Source: Oscillospiraceae bacterium (GTDB lineage: Bacteria; Bacillota; Clostridia; Saccharofermentanales; Fastidiosipilaceae). Taken from it: DNA of 64,000 nt. The notes under the pieces were generated by a model. That model saw nothing but the letters and a program-made list of their open reading frames with translations. It was not told the DNA's origin and searched no databases. Below are positions 1 through 9,114 of the stretch, one piece after another. The stretch lies in the NCBI GenBank assembly GCA_029983685.1, contig JASBZA010000005.1:42154-106153 (forward strand), in the 5' to 3' direction. Position numbers and translations under genes: made by a program. The number at the start of each line of letters is the position of its first letter. Within the stretch, counting starts at the first letter, position 1.

Positions 1-61
1 AGAGTCAACTCAACCAGATTCATTAAATTATCTTCTGTCATATACAATTTCATCCATTATA

Positions 62-90
62 TAAAAAGCCCCTGAGCCGGAAACGGCTCA
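62..90 (-). terminator. Rho-independent terminator of the str operon
   Basis: A 7-bp perfect stem (TGAGCCG at 73-79, CGGCTCA at 84-90) with a 4-nt loop. On the minus strand it is followed by GGGGC and a T run (62-67). It lies about 40 bp after the tuf stop codon and closes rpsL-rpsG-fusA-tuf. Confidence 0.9.
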
Positions 91-132
91 AGAGCTTCAA
101 AACTAAGTATCAGTTAAAAAGATTCAGAGTAA

Positions 133-1341
133 TTACTCGTTAATCTTGGTAACAGTACCGGCACCTACGGTGTGGCCACCTTCGCGGATAGCGAAACGCA
201 TACCTTGCTCCATAGCAACCGGAGTAATGAGCTTAACGTCGATTTCAACGTTGTCACCGGGCATTACCATGTCGGTTCCTTCGGGGAGGTTCATAACGCC
301 GGTAACATCAGTTGTTCTAAAGAAGAACTGAGGACGATAGCCGGAGAAGAAAGGCTTATGACGGCCACCTTCAGCCTGGGTCAGAACGTAAATCTGGCCA
401 TTGAAATCAGTATGAGGTGTGATGGTACCGGGTTTAGCGATAACCTGTCCACGCTCGATATCTGTACGGTCGACACCACGGAGCAAAGCACCGACATTGT
501 CACCGGCACGGGCTTCTTCGAGCATCTTGTGGAACATCTCGAGACCGGTAATAGTGGTAGTTCTGGGCTCATCCTGGAGACCGACAATTTCAGCCTGGTC
601 ACCGACCTTCATCGTACCACGCTCAACACGACCGGTAGCAACTGTACCACGACCGGAAATGGTGAAGACGTCTTCAACAGGCAGCAAGAAGGGACGATCG
701 GTAGGGCGCTCGGGAGTAGGGATATACTCGTCAACAGCGTCCATCAACTCAACAATGCAAGCATACTCAGGAGCATTGATATCAGTGCTGTCACACTCGA
801 GAACCTGCAGAGCGGATCCCTTGATTACAGGGCAATTGTCACCGTCAAATTCGTACTCATCCAAGAGTTCACGGATTTCCATCTCAACTAATTCTAAGAG
901 CTCTTCGTCATCCACCTGGTCAACCTTGTTCATGAAAACAACGATGTAGGGAACACCAACCTGGCGAGCTAACAGAATGTGCTCGCGAGTCTGAGGCATA
1001 ACACCGTCAGCCGAAGAGACAACAAGAATAGCACCGTCCATCTGGGCAGCACCGGTAATCATGTTCTTAACATAGTCGGCGTGTCCGGGGCAGTCAACGT
1101 GAGCATAGTGGCGGTTAGCAGTCTCATACTCAACGTGAGAGGTGTTAATCGTGATACCACGCTCTCTCTCTTCAGGAGCCTTGTCAATATTAGCGTAATC
1201 AGTAAAGGTGTTATCCTGACCGTCTTGTAAAGATAAAACCTTGGTGATGGCAGCTGTCAATGTGGTCTTACCGTGGTCAACATGGCCTAAAGTACCGATG
1301 TTGGCGTGGGGTTTATTTCTTTCAAATTTTGCTTTACCCAT
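133..1341 (-). CDS. tuf: Translation elongation factor Tu
   Basis: EF-Tu delivers aminoacyl-tRNA to the ribosomal A site as a GTP complex in the cytosol. The 402-aa product has the family's usual length. The GTPase motifs are in order: GHVDHGKT at residues 19-26, RGITI near 60, DCPGH near 83 and NKVD near 138, followed by the two beta-barrel domains. The ATG has a strong TAGGAGG site (about 1350-1358). It is the last gene of the str operon, 170 bp after fusA, and probably has its own promoter in that gap as well as readthrough from rpsL. Confidence 0.98.
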   Translation of the reverse strand: MGKAKFERNKPHANIGTLGHVDHGKTTLTAAITKVLSLQDGQDNTFTDYANIDKAPEERERGITINTSHVEYETANRHYAHVDCPGHADYVKNMITGAAQMDGAILVVSSADGVMPQTREHILLARQVGVPYIVVFMNKVDQVDDEELLELVEMEIRELLDEYEFDGDNCPVIKGSALQVLECDSTDINAPEYACIVELMDAVDEYIPTPERPTDRPFLLPVEDVFTISGRGTVATGRVERGTMKVGDQAEIVGLQDEPRTTTITGLEMFHKMLEEARAGDNVGALLRGVDRTDIERGQVIAKPGTITPHTDFNGQIYVLTQAEGGRHKPFFSGYRPQFFFRTTDVTGVMNLPEGTDMVMPGDNVEIDVKLITPVAMEQGMRFAIREGGHTVGAGTVTKINE

Positions 1342-1420
1342 TTCTAATAATCCTCCTAATTGCGACTCTCGGTAAAGAGCCTTTTCTTTTATTTACTTAT
1401 TCGGCTGACACCTACAAGGT

Positions 1421-1448
1421 ATTTTACACTAAAACCTGCTTTTAGCAA
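1421..1448 (-). promoter_or_regulatory. Candidate internal promoter for tuf
   Basis: In the fusA-tuf gap the minus strand carries TTGCTA (1443-1448), a 16-bp spacer and TAAAAT (1421-1426). This would give a leader of about 70 nt before tuf. A separate tuf promoter would fit the known need for excess EF-Tu over EF-G. Inferred from the sequence match only. Confidence 0.45.
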
Positions 1449-1511
1449 GGCTTTAAGTCGCTACCGAAGGTGCCGGCCTAACTAAATAATTTCTGTAGTA
1501 AACCCAAGGGC

Positions 1512-3578
1512 TTACTTCGAAACAACCTTTTCCTGAATGCTCTTAGGCACTTGCTCGAAGTGCGATATCTGCATTACGAAGGTACCTCTTCCCTGCGTTC
1601 TGGAACGAAGGGCGGTTGCATAGCCGAACATTTCGGCCAAAGGTACAAAGGCGGTAATCTTCTGAGCACCGGAGACAGCCAGCATGCCGTCGATACGTCC
1701 GCGGCGAGAATTGATGTCACCGATAACGTCGCCCATGTATTCTTCGGGGACGGTGATGTCTACCAGCATAATAGGCTCAAGTAAGACAGAATCAGCTTTA
1801 CGCATACCTTCTTTGAAACCCATAGAACCGGCAATCTTAAAGGCCATTTCCGAAGAGTCGACATCGTGGTAAGAACCATCTACGAGGTTTACTCTGACGT
1901 CCACAACCGGGTAACCGGCCACAACACCGGCCTGCATGGCTTCCTGAATACCTTGGTTCGTCGGCTCGACGAATTCCTTAGGTACGGAACCACCGACTGT
2001 ATTGTTATTGAATTCATATCCGGTACCGGGCTCCATAGGCTCGAGTTCTAGGATAACGTGACCGTATTGACCACGACCGCCGGACTGACGGATGAATTTA
2101 CCTTCGGCCTTGACAGGCTTGGTGATGGTTTCTTTATAGGCAACCTGAGGTGCACCGACATTGGCCTCTACCTTAAACTCACGGAAGAGACGGTCCACGA
2201 TAATATCCAAGTGGAGCTCGCCCATACCGGAGATAATGGTCTGACCGGTTTCTTCATCGGTGTGTGTCCTAAAGGTCGGATCTTCTTCCGCCAACTTCAT
2301 CAGGGCAATCATCATCTTGTCCTGAGAAGCCTTGGACTTAGGCTCGATAGCAACACTGATAACAGGCTCGGGGAATTCCATAGATTCCAAAATAATCGGA
2401 TGATCACCGTCGCAAAGCGTGTCACCTGTGGTTGTATTCTTAAGGCCTACAGCAGCGGCAATATCACCGGCATAGACTTTCTCAACCTCTTCTCTGTGGT
2501 TAGCGTGCATGAGCAAGATACGGCCCATACGCTCTCTTTGTCCCTTGGTAGAGTTCTCAACATAAGAACCGGCTTCCAAGACACCGGAGTAAACTCTGAA
2601 GAAGGCTAACTTACCGACATAGGGGTCTGTTACAATCTTAAAGGCCAAAGCCGAGAAAGGCTCATCATCGGAAGCTTTACGAATATCCTCTTCTCCGGTC
2701 TCGACATCCACACCCTTAATAGGAGGAATATCCAGAGGAGAAGGCATGTAGTTGACAATAGCATCCAACATAAGCTGTACACCCTTATTCTTATAAGAAG
2801 AGCCGCAGCAAACGGGGATAATATCGACATTAACCGTAGCTTCACGCAAGGCAGCCTTGAGCTCATCGACGGTAATCTCTTCACCTTCCAGGTATTTCAT
2901 GGTGAGGTCTTCGTTGGTCTCGGCAATCGCTTCAACCATCTTGTCACGCCATTCCTGAGCCAATTCCTTGTACTCATCGGGAATTTCTCTGGCTTCGTAC
3001 TGGGTACCCATTTCATCCAGATAGACTTCGGCTTCCATCGCAACTAAGTCAATGATTCCGTCGAAGCTTTCTTCTTTACCGATAGGAATCTGGATAGGCA
3101 CAGCATTAGCCTTGAGACGGTCTTTAATAGTCTGGACAGAGTAGAAAAAATCTGCTCCGGTTACGTCCATCTTATTAATATAGACCAGGCGGGGGACCTT
3201 ATAATGATCGGCTTGACGCCAAACGGTTTCAGTCTGAGGCTCAACACCGCTCTTGGCATCCAACAAGGTAACCGCACCGTCCAAAACTCTAAGTGAGCGC
3301 TCTACTTCAACAGTAAAGTCAACGTGTCCCGGTGTATCAATGATGTTGATTCTGTGTCCCTTCCACTGAGCAGTCGTAGCGGCAGAGGTAATAGTAATAC
3401 CACGCTCTTGCTCCTGCTGCATGTAGTCCATGGTAGCACCGCCATCATGGGTCTCACCGATTTTATGAATCTTACCTGTATAGTAAAGAATTCTCTCAGT
3501 AGTGGTCGTCTTACCGGCATCGATGTGAGCCATGATACCGATATTTCTGGTGTTTTCTAATGAGAAATCTCTAGGCAT
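1512..3578 (-). CDS. fusA: Translation elongation factor G
   Basis: EF-G is the GTPase that drives translocation and, with RRF, ribosome recycling. The 688-aa product is full length. It shows AHIDAGKTTT at residues 17-26, a switch I segment ending RGITITSAATT, DTPGH near 80 and NKMD near 135, then domains II to V, with the domain IV segment SGGRGQYGHV typical of bacterial EF-G. It lies 22 bp after rpsG in the str operon, with a GAAAGGAG site before the ATG. Confidence 0.98.
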   Translation of the reverse strand: MPRDFSLENTRNIGIMAHIDAGKTTTTERILYYTGKIHKIGETHDGGATMDYMQQEQERGITITSAATTAQWKGHRINIIDTPGHVDFTVEVERSLRVLDGAVTLLDAKSGVEPQTETVWRQADHYKVPRLVYINKMDVTGADFFYSVQTIKDRLKANAVPIQIPIGKEESFDGIIDLVAMEAEVYLDEMGTQYEAREIPDEYKELAQEWRDKMVEAIAETNEDLTMKYLEGEEITVDELKAALREATVNVDIIPVCCGSSYKNKGVQLMLDAIVNYMPSPLDIPPIKGVDVETGEEDIRKASDDEPFSALAFKIVTDPYVGKLAFFRVYSGVLEAGSYVENSTKGQRERMGRILLMHANHREEVEKVYAGDIAAAVGLKNTTTGDTLCDGDHPIILESMEFPEPVISVAIEPKSKASQDKMMIALMKLAEEDPTFRTHTDEETGQTIISGMGELHLDIIVDRLFREFKVEANVGAPQVAYKETITKPVKAEGKFIRQSGGRGQYGHVILELEPMEPGTGYEFNNNTVGGSVPKEFVEPTNQGIQEAMQAGVVAGYPVVDVRVNLVDGSYHDVDSSEMAFKIAGSMGFKEGMRKADSVLLEPIMLVDITVPEEYMGDVIGDINSRRGRIDGMLAVSGAQKITAFVPLAEMFGYATALRSRTQGRGTFVMQISHFEQVPKSIQEKVVSK

Positions 3579-3600
3579 CGAAACATACTCCTTTCAATCC

Positions 3601-4071
3601 CTACCAGCGGAAGTGTGCGAAAGCACGGTTAGCTTCAGCCATACGGTGCATTTCTTCTTTACGTCTGAAAGCGCCGCCGGTCTCATTCATAGCATCAATG
3701 AGTTCGTTGGCCAGACGCTCCTTCATGGTCTTCTCGCTTCTGGTACGGGAATACTGGGTAATCCAACGCAATGCCAAAGTTTGGCGGCGTTCGGGCCTAA
3801 CTTCAATCGGGACCTGATAGTTGGCACCGCCAACTCTTCTGGCCTTAACTTCAAGCATAGGCATGACATTTTCCAGTGCTTTTTCAAATACTTCTAAGCC
3901 ATCCATGTCGGTCTTCTCTTTGATAATGTCAAAGGCACCATACACGATGGACTGGGCTAATCCCTTTTTTCCGTCTAACATGATGTTGTTAATGAGCTTA
4001 GATACTCTCACATCATGATATACCGGATCAGGGAGAACTTCTCTTTTTGGGACGTGTCCTTTACGTGGCAC
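3601..4071 (-). CDS. rpsG: Small ribosomal subunit protein uS7
   Basis: uS7 nucleates assembly of the 30S head and contacts the E-site tRNA. I start it at a GTG (4071-4069) because an AGGAGG site sits 8 nt upstream and the resulting 156-aa protein begins (V)PRKGHVPKRE, exactly the family start and length. A longer reading frame to 4122 would add 17 residues with no family match. It is second in the str operon. The 153-bp gap before it holds a small stem (GGGCA/TGCCC) and could host S7 autoregulation as in other bacteria; that part is inference. Confidence 0.96.
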   Translation of the reverse strand: MPRKGHVPKREVLPDPVYHDVRVSKLINNIMLDGKKGLAQSIVYGAFDIIKEKTDMDGLEVFEKALENVMPMLEVKARRVGGANYQVPIEVRPERRQTLALRWITQYSRTRSEKTMKERLANELIDAMNETGGAFRRKEEMHRMAEANRAFAHFRW

Positions 4072-4224
4072 TAGTCTTCCCTCCTTTTCATGATAAAACC
4101 GGGCATATATTGCCCCTATCACAGGTACTCATGGCTCTTCTAAAGCCTTGTCAGTGCTCATTGTCCGCCTACAAAATTATTTGTTCTAGACAAGATGTAC
4201 TGAGCAAATGAGTTCAACCTGATC

Positions 4225-4653
4225 CTACTTCTTGACCTTAGCAGCCTTAGGTTTCTTAGCTCCGTACTTGGAACGGCCTTGCATACGATCTTGTACACCG
4301 GCTGTATCCAAAGTTCCTCTCACAACGTGGTAACGAACACCGGGCAAGTCCTTAACCCTACCGCCACGGATAAGCACAACACTGTGTTCTTGCAGGTTGT
4401 GGCCGATACCGGGGATATAGGCCGTAACTTCCATACCCGAGGTGAGGCGGACACGGGCGACCTTACGCATAGCCGAGTTAGGCTTCTTAGGCGTAGTGGT
4501 CTTCACAACGGTACAAACGCCGCGCTTCTGCGGAGAGTTTACGTGTGTCGTACGCTTTTTCAAGGTATTCATGTTCACATGTAAGGCCGGAGACTTAGAC
4601 TTTTCTTGCTTTGTCTTACGCCCTTGCTTGACGAGTTGGTTGAACGTTGGCAT
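4225..4653 (-). CDS. rpsL: Small ribosomal subunit protein uS12
   Basis: uS12 lines the decoding centre. The 142-aa product has the conserved KKPNSAMRKVARVRL segment and the PGIGHNLQEHS and GRVKDLPGVRYH loops where streptomycin-resistance changes arise; the residues I can see are the wild-type lysines. The ATG at 4653 is preceded by GGAGGTG with a 7-nt spacer. An upstream TTG in frame is less likely. First gene of the str operon. Confidence 0.97.
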   Translation of the reverse strand: MPTFNQLVKQGRKTKQEKSKSPALHVNMNTLKKRTTHVNSPQKRGVCTVVKTTTPKKPNSAMRKVARVRLTSGMEVTAYIPGIGHNLQEHSVVLIRGGRVKDLPGVRYHVVRGTLDTAGVQDRMQGRSKYGAKKPKAAKVKK

Positions 4654-4739
4654 CAATACACCTCCTTCCCTAATACTTCATTTTATTCCGTAGTCACAGG
4701 CAAAAGGGCACAAGTGTCCTACTTGCGACATACTGACCG

Positions 4740-4768
4740 ATTATAGCAGTTTTTTTCTTAGGGTGCAA
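4740..4768 (-). promoter_or_regulatory. Promoter of the str operon, inside the serS 3' end
   Basis: The minus strand has TTGCAC (4763-4768), a 17-bp spacer and TATAAT (4740-4745) preceded by TGC, so an extended -10. The -35 box and part of the spacer lie in the last codons of serS (stop at 4758-4760). No terminator separates serS from rpsL, so both readthrough and this promoter can feed the operon. Confidence 0.75.
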
Positions 4769-6047
4769 GTCGCTCTTGACCGCCCATATACTTCCTAAGC
4801 ACTTCGGGAATAATGACACTTCCGTCCGCCTGTTGGTTTTGCTCTAAGATAGCGGGAATCACTCTGGACGTGGCCAAACCCGAAGCATTTAAGGTGTGAA
4901 CATAGTAGGTCTTATTATCATCGGCCTTTCTATAGCGCATATTGCCTCTTCTGGCCTGGTAGTCTTTGGCATTAGAAGCCGAGCTCACTTCCTTAAAATC
5001 ATTCATGCTGGGGATCCAGACTTCAATATCCCAAGTTTTGGCCATAGAAGCCGAACAGTCACCGGCTGCCAGACGGGATAAGCGATAATGAAGGCCCAGT
5101 CCCTCGACCAGCTTACAGGCCTTGCCGACTAATTCCGCAAAAGCCTTGGGGGAATCCTCGGGCGTGGTGTACTGGAACATTTCGACTTTATTAAACTGAT
5201 GGCCTCTGATCATGCCTCTTTCTTCGGCCCGATAAGAACCCGCCTCTTTACGATAGCAAGGTGAATAGGCAAAGAACTTCTTCGGCAAGTCTTTCTCTTC
5301 CAAAATTTCATCGCGGTAAAGATTTACTAAGGCGGTTTCGGCCGTGGGCAGGATAAACTGCATATTCTGCTTCAAGGTCTCCTCTTCGGTCTCAAACCAG
5401 TAGACATCTTCTTCAAACTTGGGGAACTGACCTGCGGTAAGGCCGGATTGGTAATTCAAGATATGGGGTACCAAGAACATCTCATAACCGTCAGCCAAAT
5501 GGGTGTCGATAAAGTAATTCAGCAAGGCCCATTCCAGTCTGGCTCCGTCACCTTTATAAATCCAGAAACCGTTTCCGGACAATTTAGCACCGCGCGTGTA
5601 ATCAATAAGGCCCAGCTTCTCGGCCAAATCCACATGATGGAGCGGTTCGAAGTCAAACTCGGGCTTAGTGCCGTAAATCTTCTCCACCTGATTATTTTCT
5701 TTGCCACCCGCTACAACATCGTCATCCGGCATATTGGGCAGGGCCAGCAAGAAAATCTCCTGATCTTTGCTAAGCTGGTTCACTTCTTCATCCAAGGTCT
5801 TGATGGAATCGGATAATGCCTTCAATTCGGCCAAAACCTCAGTGGCGTCCTGGCCGGCTTTCTTCAGTTGAGGCACCTGAGCCGACAGCTTGTTACGTTT
5901 AGCCTTCATCTGCTCAACTTCGGTGATTTTCTGACGTCTTAACTGATCTTCTGCCAAAAAGGAGCTAAAATCTATCTCCAAGCCTCTTTTGGCCAGGGCC
6001 TGACTTACCAGGTCCGAATCTTTTCTGATTAATTGAATATCTAACAT
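4758..6047 (-). CDS. serS: Seryl-tRNA synthetase
   Basis: Charges tRNA-Ser (and tRNA-Sec where present) with serine. The 429-aa product has the N-terminal antiparallel coiled-coil arm (about residues 25-105, rich in E, K and L), then the class II catalytic core. Motif 2 is around CYRKEAGSYRAEERGMIRGH and motif 3 is LNASGLATSRVIPAILE. The ATG has an AGGAGG site. It is divergent from the HAD gene at 6105, and its tail contains the str promoter. Confidence 0.97.
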   Translation of the reverse strand: MLDIQLIRKDSDLVSQALAKRGLEIDFSSFLAEDQLRRQKITEVEQMKAKRNKLSAQVPQLKKAGQDATEVLAELKALSDSIKTLDEEVNQLSKDQEIFLLALPNMPDDDVVAGGKENNQVEKIYGTKPEFDFEPLHHVDLAEKLGLIDYTRGAKLSGNGFWIYKGDGARLEWALLNYFIDTHLADGYEMFLVPHILNYQSGLTAGQFPKFEEDVYWFETEEETLKQNMQFILPTAETALVNLYRDEILEEKDLPKKFFAYSPCYRKEAGSYRAEERGMIRGHQFNKVEMFQYTTPEDSPKAFAELVGKACKLVEGLGLHYRLSRLAAGDCSASMAKTWDIEVWIPSMNDFKEVSSASNAKDYQARRGNMRYRKADDNKTYYVHTLNASGLATSRVIPAILEQNQQADGSVIIPEVLRKYMGGQERLAP

Positions 6048-6104
6048 GGCTTTTTTCCTCCTCTTGGGCTGAAATGCTTCGCCAAGTATAGCATAATTGG
6101 CAGC

Positions 6105-6791
6105 ATGGATTTACGATTAGTCATTTTTGATATGGATGGTTTATTGGTTGATACCGAGCGTATCGCCAGAGAAGCTTTTTTCGAGATTGCCGCGAAGATG
6201 GACCTGCCCCTGGAAGACTGGCATTTCCAATCCGTCTTAGGTGTGAATCGGAGGATGGAAGCAATGAAGTTTCGCTCCTACTTCCCCGATTTAGATTTTG
6301 ATTTCTATATTAATGAGGTTATTAAGCGGCAAAACGAAATTAAAGAGACAAGGGGTATCCCGGTCAAAAAGGGAGCCTTCCGTTTACTGGAATTTTTGAA
6401 AGAACAAAAAATTCCCGCCGTTGTGGCCAGTTCAACTGAAAGACCCATGGTCCTTAAAATTCTGGAAAAGACCGGACTTCTACCTTATTTTATTGGCTTT
6501 GCCTGCGGTGACCAGGTCACACACTCTAAACCGGATCCGGAAATTTTCCATCTGGCTATTAAGGAAGCCACTGCTTATATCGAAAGCTCGGAAGCTAAAA
6601 ACTATCCTCTTCCGACACCTCAAACCGCCCTGGTCCTGGAAGATTCACACCAGGGCATTAAGGCAGCCAACCGGGCGGATATCCCGGTCATCATGGTGCC
6701 GGACCTATTAGAGCCGGACGGAGAGGGTAAACTTTTGGCCTGCCTGGATGATTTAGACCAGGTCAAGGCCTATTTAGAAAAACTAGTTTAA
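6105..6791 (+). CDS. HAD-superfamily hydrolase, beta-phosphoglucomutase/phosphatase type
   Basis: A 228-aa cytosolic HAD hydrolase of subfamily IA. It has motif I DMDGLLVDTE (nucleophile D9, acid/base D11), a helical cap, motif II VVASSTE, the motif III lysine in HSKPDPEIF and motif IV LVLEDSHQGIKAA. The substrate is probably a small sugar or nucleotide phosphate; sequence alone does not say which. No Shine-Dalgarno sequence precedes the ATG. A CATAAT box at 6092-6097 would place the transcript start at about the ATG, so the mRNA may be leaderless. Its last 9 bp overlap the convergent trmL end. Confidence 0.85.
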   Translation: MDLRLVIFDMDGLLVDTERIAREAFFEIAAKMDLPLEDWHFQSVLGVNRRMEAMKFRSYFPDLDFDFYINEVIKRQNEIKETRGIPVKKGAFRLLEFLKEQKIPAVVASSTERPMVLKILEKTGLLPYFIGFACGDQVTHSKPDPEIFHLAIKEATAYIESSEAKNYPLPTPQTALVLEDSHQGIKAANRADIPVIMVPDLLEPDGEGKLLACLDDLDQVKAYLEKLV

Positions 6792-7277
6792 ACCTCTTAA
6801 ATGCCCTTCTGTTCCCAATCCTCGGAAATTCTGCTGCCTTGCATATTCATAAGCGACAATGGCGACAGAGTTAGACAGGTTTAAAGACCTGGTCCCTTCA
6901 ATCATGGGAATGCGAATCATGCGTTCGGGATGGGCCAAAAGCAAGGGTTCAGGTAAACCTTTGGTCTCTTTACCGAAAAGAATTAGTGTATCTTCTTTAT
7001 AAGAAGGCTCGCTGTAGACCTTGGTCCCCTTAGTGGACGTATAGTAAATAGCATAATGAACCTTTTCTTTCAGGAGGTCTTCCACATTGTCCCAAAGATA
7101 CAAGTCGGTCATGTTGTACCAGTAATCTAAGCCCGACCTTTTCAGATAACGATCTTCCAGGCTAAAACCCAACTTACCGACCAGGTGTAAACTCGCCCCC
7201 AAGGCTACACACGTTCTAATAATATTTCCGGTATTCTGCGGAATCTCCGGTTCAACTAAAGCTATTTCCAATCCCAT
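6783..7277 (-). CDS. trmL: tRNA (cytidine/uridine-34 2'-O)-methyltransferase TrmL
   Basis: SPOUT methyltransferase that 2'-O-methylates the wobble base of certain leucine tRNAs. At 164 aa it is the compact TrmL/CspR form without an RNA-binding extension. Family motifs: N-terminal PEIPQNTGNIIRTC, central LILFGKETKGLP, and C-terminal IPMIEGTRSLNLSNSVAIVAYE, which forms the trefoil knot that binds SAM. The start overlaps the whiA stop by one base (TAATG), suggesting translational coupling. Last gene of the hprK operon. Confidence 0.93.
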   Translation of the reverse strand: MGLEIALVEPEIPQNTGNIIRTCVALGASLHLVGKLGFSLEDRYLKRSGLDYWYNMTDLYLWDNVEDLLKEKVHYAIYYTSTKGTKVYSEPSYKEDTLILFGKETKGLPEPLLLAHPERMIRIPMIEGTRSLNLSNSVAIVAYEYARQQNFRGLGTEGHLRGLN

Positions 7278-8212
7278 TATTTGATCTCCTCTAAGAGTTC
7301 TTTGGCCAAAGTCTCTAACTTACCCAAACGATGATAGACACCTGATTTACCGATAGGAGGTACCAAAAGATCTCCTAGTTCTCTAAGCGAGTAACCCGGA
7401 TTTTCAAAGCGTACCCTGGCCACCTCTTGTAACTCGTCAGGAAGCGTATCTAGTAAATCTTTATCATCCAGTGCTTTAATAATAGCAATCTGCCGGGCTG
7501 CGCTCTCGGCAATACGTCCCATATTGGCCGTATCAAAATTCACCGTCCGGTTGACCTGCTCATTCATATTTTTTCGGACACGGACACTTTCGAAATCCAA
7601 ATAGGATTTGTTAGCACCGGTCTCGGCCAAAAAATTCGCAATACAGTCGCCGTTTTTTATGTACAAGATAGAGCCCGTAAAAGACGCTTGGACAAAATTG
7701 CTGATATTAGCCAAGTCCAAAAGATCTTGGCAAAAAGCTAAAACCTGGGGTCTTCTAAAAGACAAGGCAATCTGGTAAGACTTTTCCGGTACGGCCATGG
7801 ATCCCACGGCCAAAAAAACGGCACGCAAGAGGCACATTCTTTCTTCTTCTTCGAAGTTTTCAGCCTGCTCTGTCACATTGGCCCGCAAAAATTCATAGCC
7901 TAAGGTGTCTTCCAGATTTTCTCTAAGGCTTGCCACCATATCCGGCTTATCAGTCTTCCAGGTATAAAAGTTCTTATTAACTTGAATATCGCCCGCTTCA
8001 CCGGTCAGGCCCTTGGCCACCTGGTCGATGGTTTCAATAAAGGGACGGTGTTGGCTTTTAACGGTGATTTCTTTGGACATAAAGGTCGCCGAAGAAGCCA
8101 ATACCATGCCCAACCACAAATCGGCAATAAAAGAATCTTCTAAGAGCCCCTTCTCTTTTTCCAATTCCAGGAACTCTTCTTTTACTTGATAAGAAAAACT
8201 GCCGGGTCGCAT
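7277..8212 (-). CDS. whiA: WhiA, LAGLIDADG-fold DNA-binding protein
   Basis: WhiA combines a degenerate homing-endonuclease fold with a C-terminal helix-turn-helix. In Streptomyces it controls sporulation septation; in Bacillus it influences division and chromosome segregation. The 311-aa product has the family's C-terminal pattern RTVNFDTANMGRIAESA and the HTH region SLRELGDLLVPPIGKSGVYHR. It sits in the conserved rapZ-whiA pair, 2 bp after rapZ. Confidence 0.95.
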   Translation of the reverse strand: MRPGSFSYQVKEEFLELEKEKGLLEDSFIADLWLGMVLASSATFMSKEITVKSQHRPFIETIDQVAKGLTGEAGDIQVNKNFYTWKTDKPDMVASLRENLEDTLGYEFLRANVTEQAENFEEEERMCLLRAVFLAVGSMAVPEKSYQIALSFRRPQVLAFCQDLLDLANISNFVQASFTGSILYIKNGDCIANFLAETGANKSYLDFESVRVRKNMNEQVNRTVNFDTANMGRIAESAARQIAIIKALDDKDLLDTLPDELQEVARVRFENPGYSLRELGDLLVPPIGKSGVYHRLGKLETLAKELLEEIK

Positions 8213-8214
8213 GG

Positions 8215-9114
8215 CTAAGCGTCCCTCGTTTTCTGTAAATCTTTGGCAATATCGCGGTGGACTAAGGTAACCCTATAGCCTGCCTCACGTAAACTCCGGC
8301 TTAAGTCTTCCGCCAAAAGAACCGACCGATGTCGACCACCCGTACAGCCTACCCCTATGGTAAAGGTAAATTTGCCTTCCCTTATATAGTAAGGCAAAAG
8401 ATATAAGAACAGGTCTAACTGCTTGTCCATAAAAATCCGGGTCTCCGGGAAGTGGTAGACATAGTCTCGGATCTCCCGGTCCTGGCCGCTTAAAGGCCTC
8501 AGAGCATCTACATAATATGGATTGGGTAAAAAGCGGACATCTACAACCGAGTCACAATCTTCGGGCATACCGTATTTGAAGCCGAACGATTGCACGACGA
8601 TAGAGAGCTTTTGGCTGGGATCGGCCTGGTCGTCTCTGTGGATATATTGAAAAACCTTATCGGCCAAATCTTTGGGCGACAAATAGTCGGTTTTTATGCG
8701 CTGGTCCGCTTGTTCTAAAAGCGGCTCTAGGAGTTCTCGTTCACGCCGGATGCCTTGGGCTAGGCTCTGGTCTTTAGCCAAGGGATGGTTTCTCCTGGAC
8801 TGCTTATAACGACTCATGATGGCATCGTCCGAAGCTTCCAAAAATAGAATTTTATAGCTGATGCCGTTTTCTTGGAGCTGTTTAAGGCTCTGTGCAAAAC
8901 CTGAGAAATACTCTTTGGACCGGCTGTCGACCACTATGGCCAAAGGCCCCACGCCCAAACCTTCGTTTTGCTTATTGGCTACCAGCTTGCTGACCAAGTC
9001 TCCTACCAGGTGGGCCGGCAAATTATCTATACAAAAATACCCGTAATCTTCCAGACTGTTGGCGACAACACTCTTTCCCGACCCGGACATACCGGTAACA
9101 ATTAAGACATCCAT
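8215..9114 (-). CDS. rapZ: RNase adapter protein RapZ / YvcJ nucleotide-binding protein
   Basis: P-loop NTPase. In enterobacteria RapZ senses glucosamine-6-phosphate and guides RNase E to GlmZ; in Bacillus the homologue YvcJ affects competence. The 299-aa product has Walker A GMSGSGKS at residues 8-15, the N-terminal kinase-like domain, and the C-terminal phosphofructokinase-like domain with GVGCTGGRHRSV near residue 250. The start overlaps the murB stop by one base. The target RNA pathway in this organism is unknown. Confidence 0.94.
   Translation of the reverse strand: MDVLIVTGMSGSGKSVVANSLEDYGYFCIDNLPAHLVGDLVSKLVANKQNEGLGVGPLAIVVDSRSKEYFSGFAQSLKQLQENGISYKILFLEASDDAIMSRYKQSRRNHPLAKDQSLAQGIRRERELLEPLLEQADQRIKTDYLSPKDLADKVFQYIHRDDQADPSQKLSIVVQSFGFKYGMPEDCDSVVDVRFLPNPYYVDALRPLSGQDREIRDYVYHFPETRIFMDKQLDLFLYLLPYYIREGKFTFTIGVGCTGGRHRSVLLAEDLSRSLREAGYRVTLVHRDIAKDLQKTRDA

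Noticed and set aside
172..891. Long open frame opposite tuf
   Set aside because: It is the complement of the conserved EF-Tu gene and has no ribosome site or family match.
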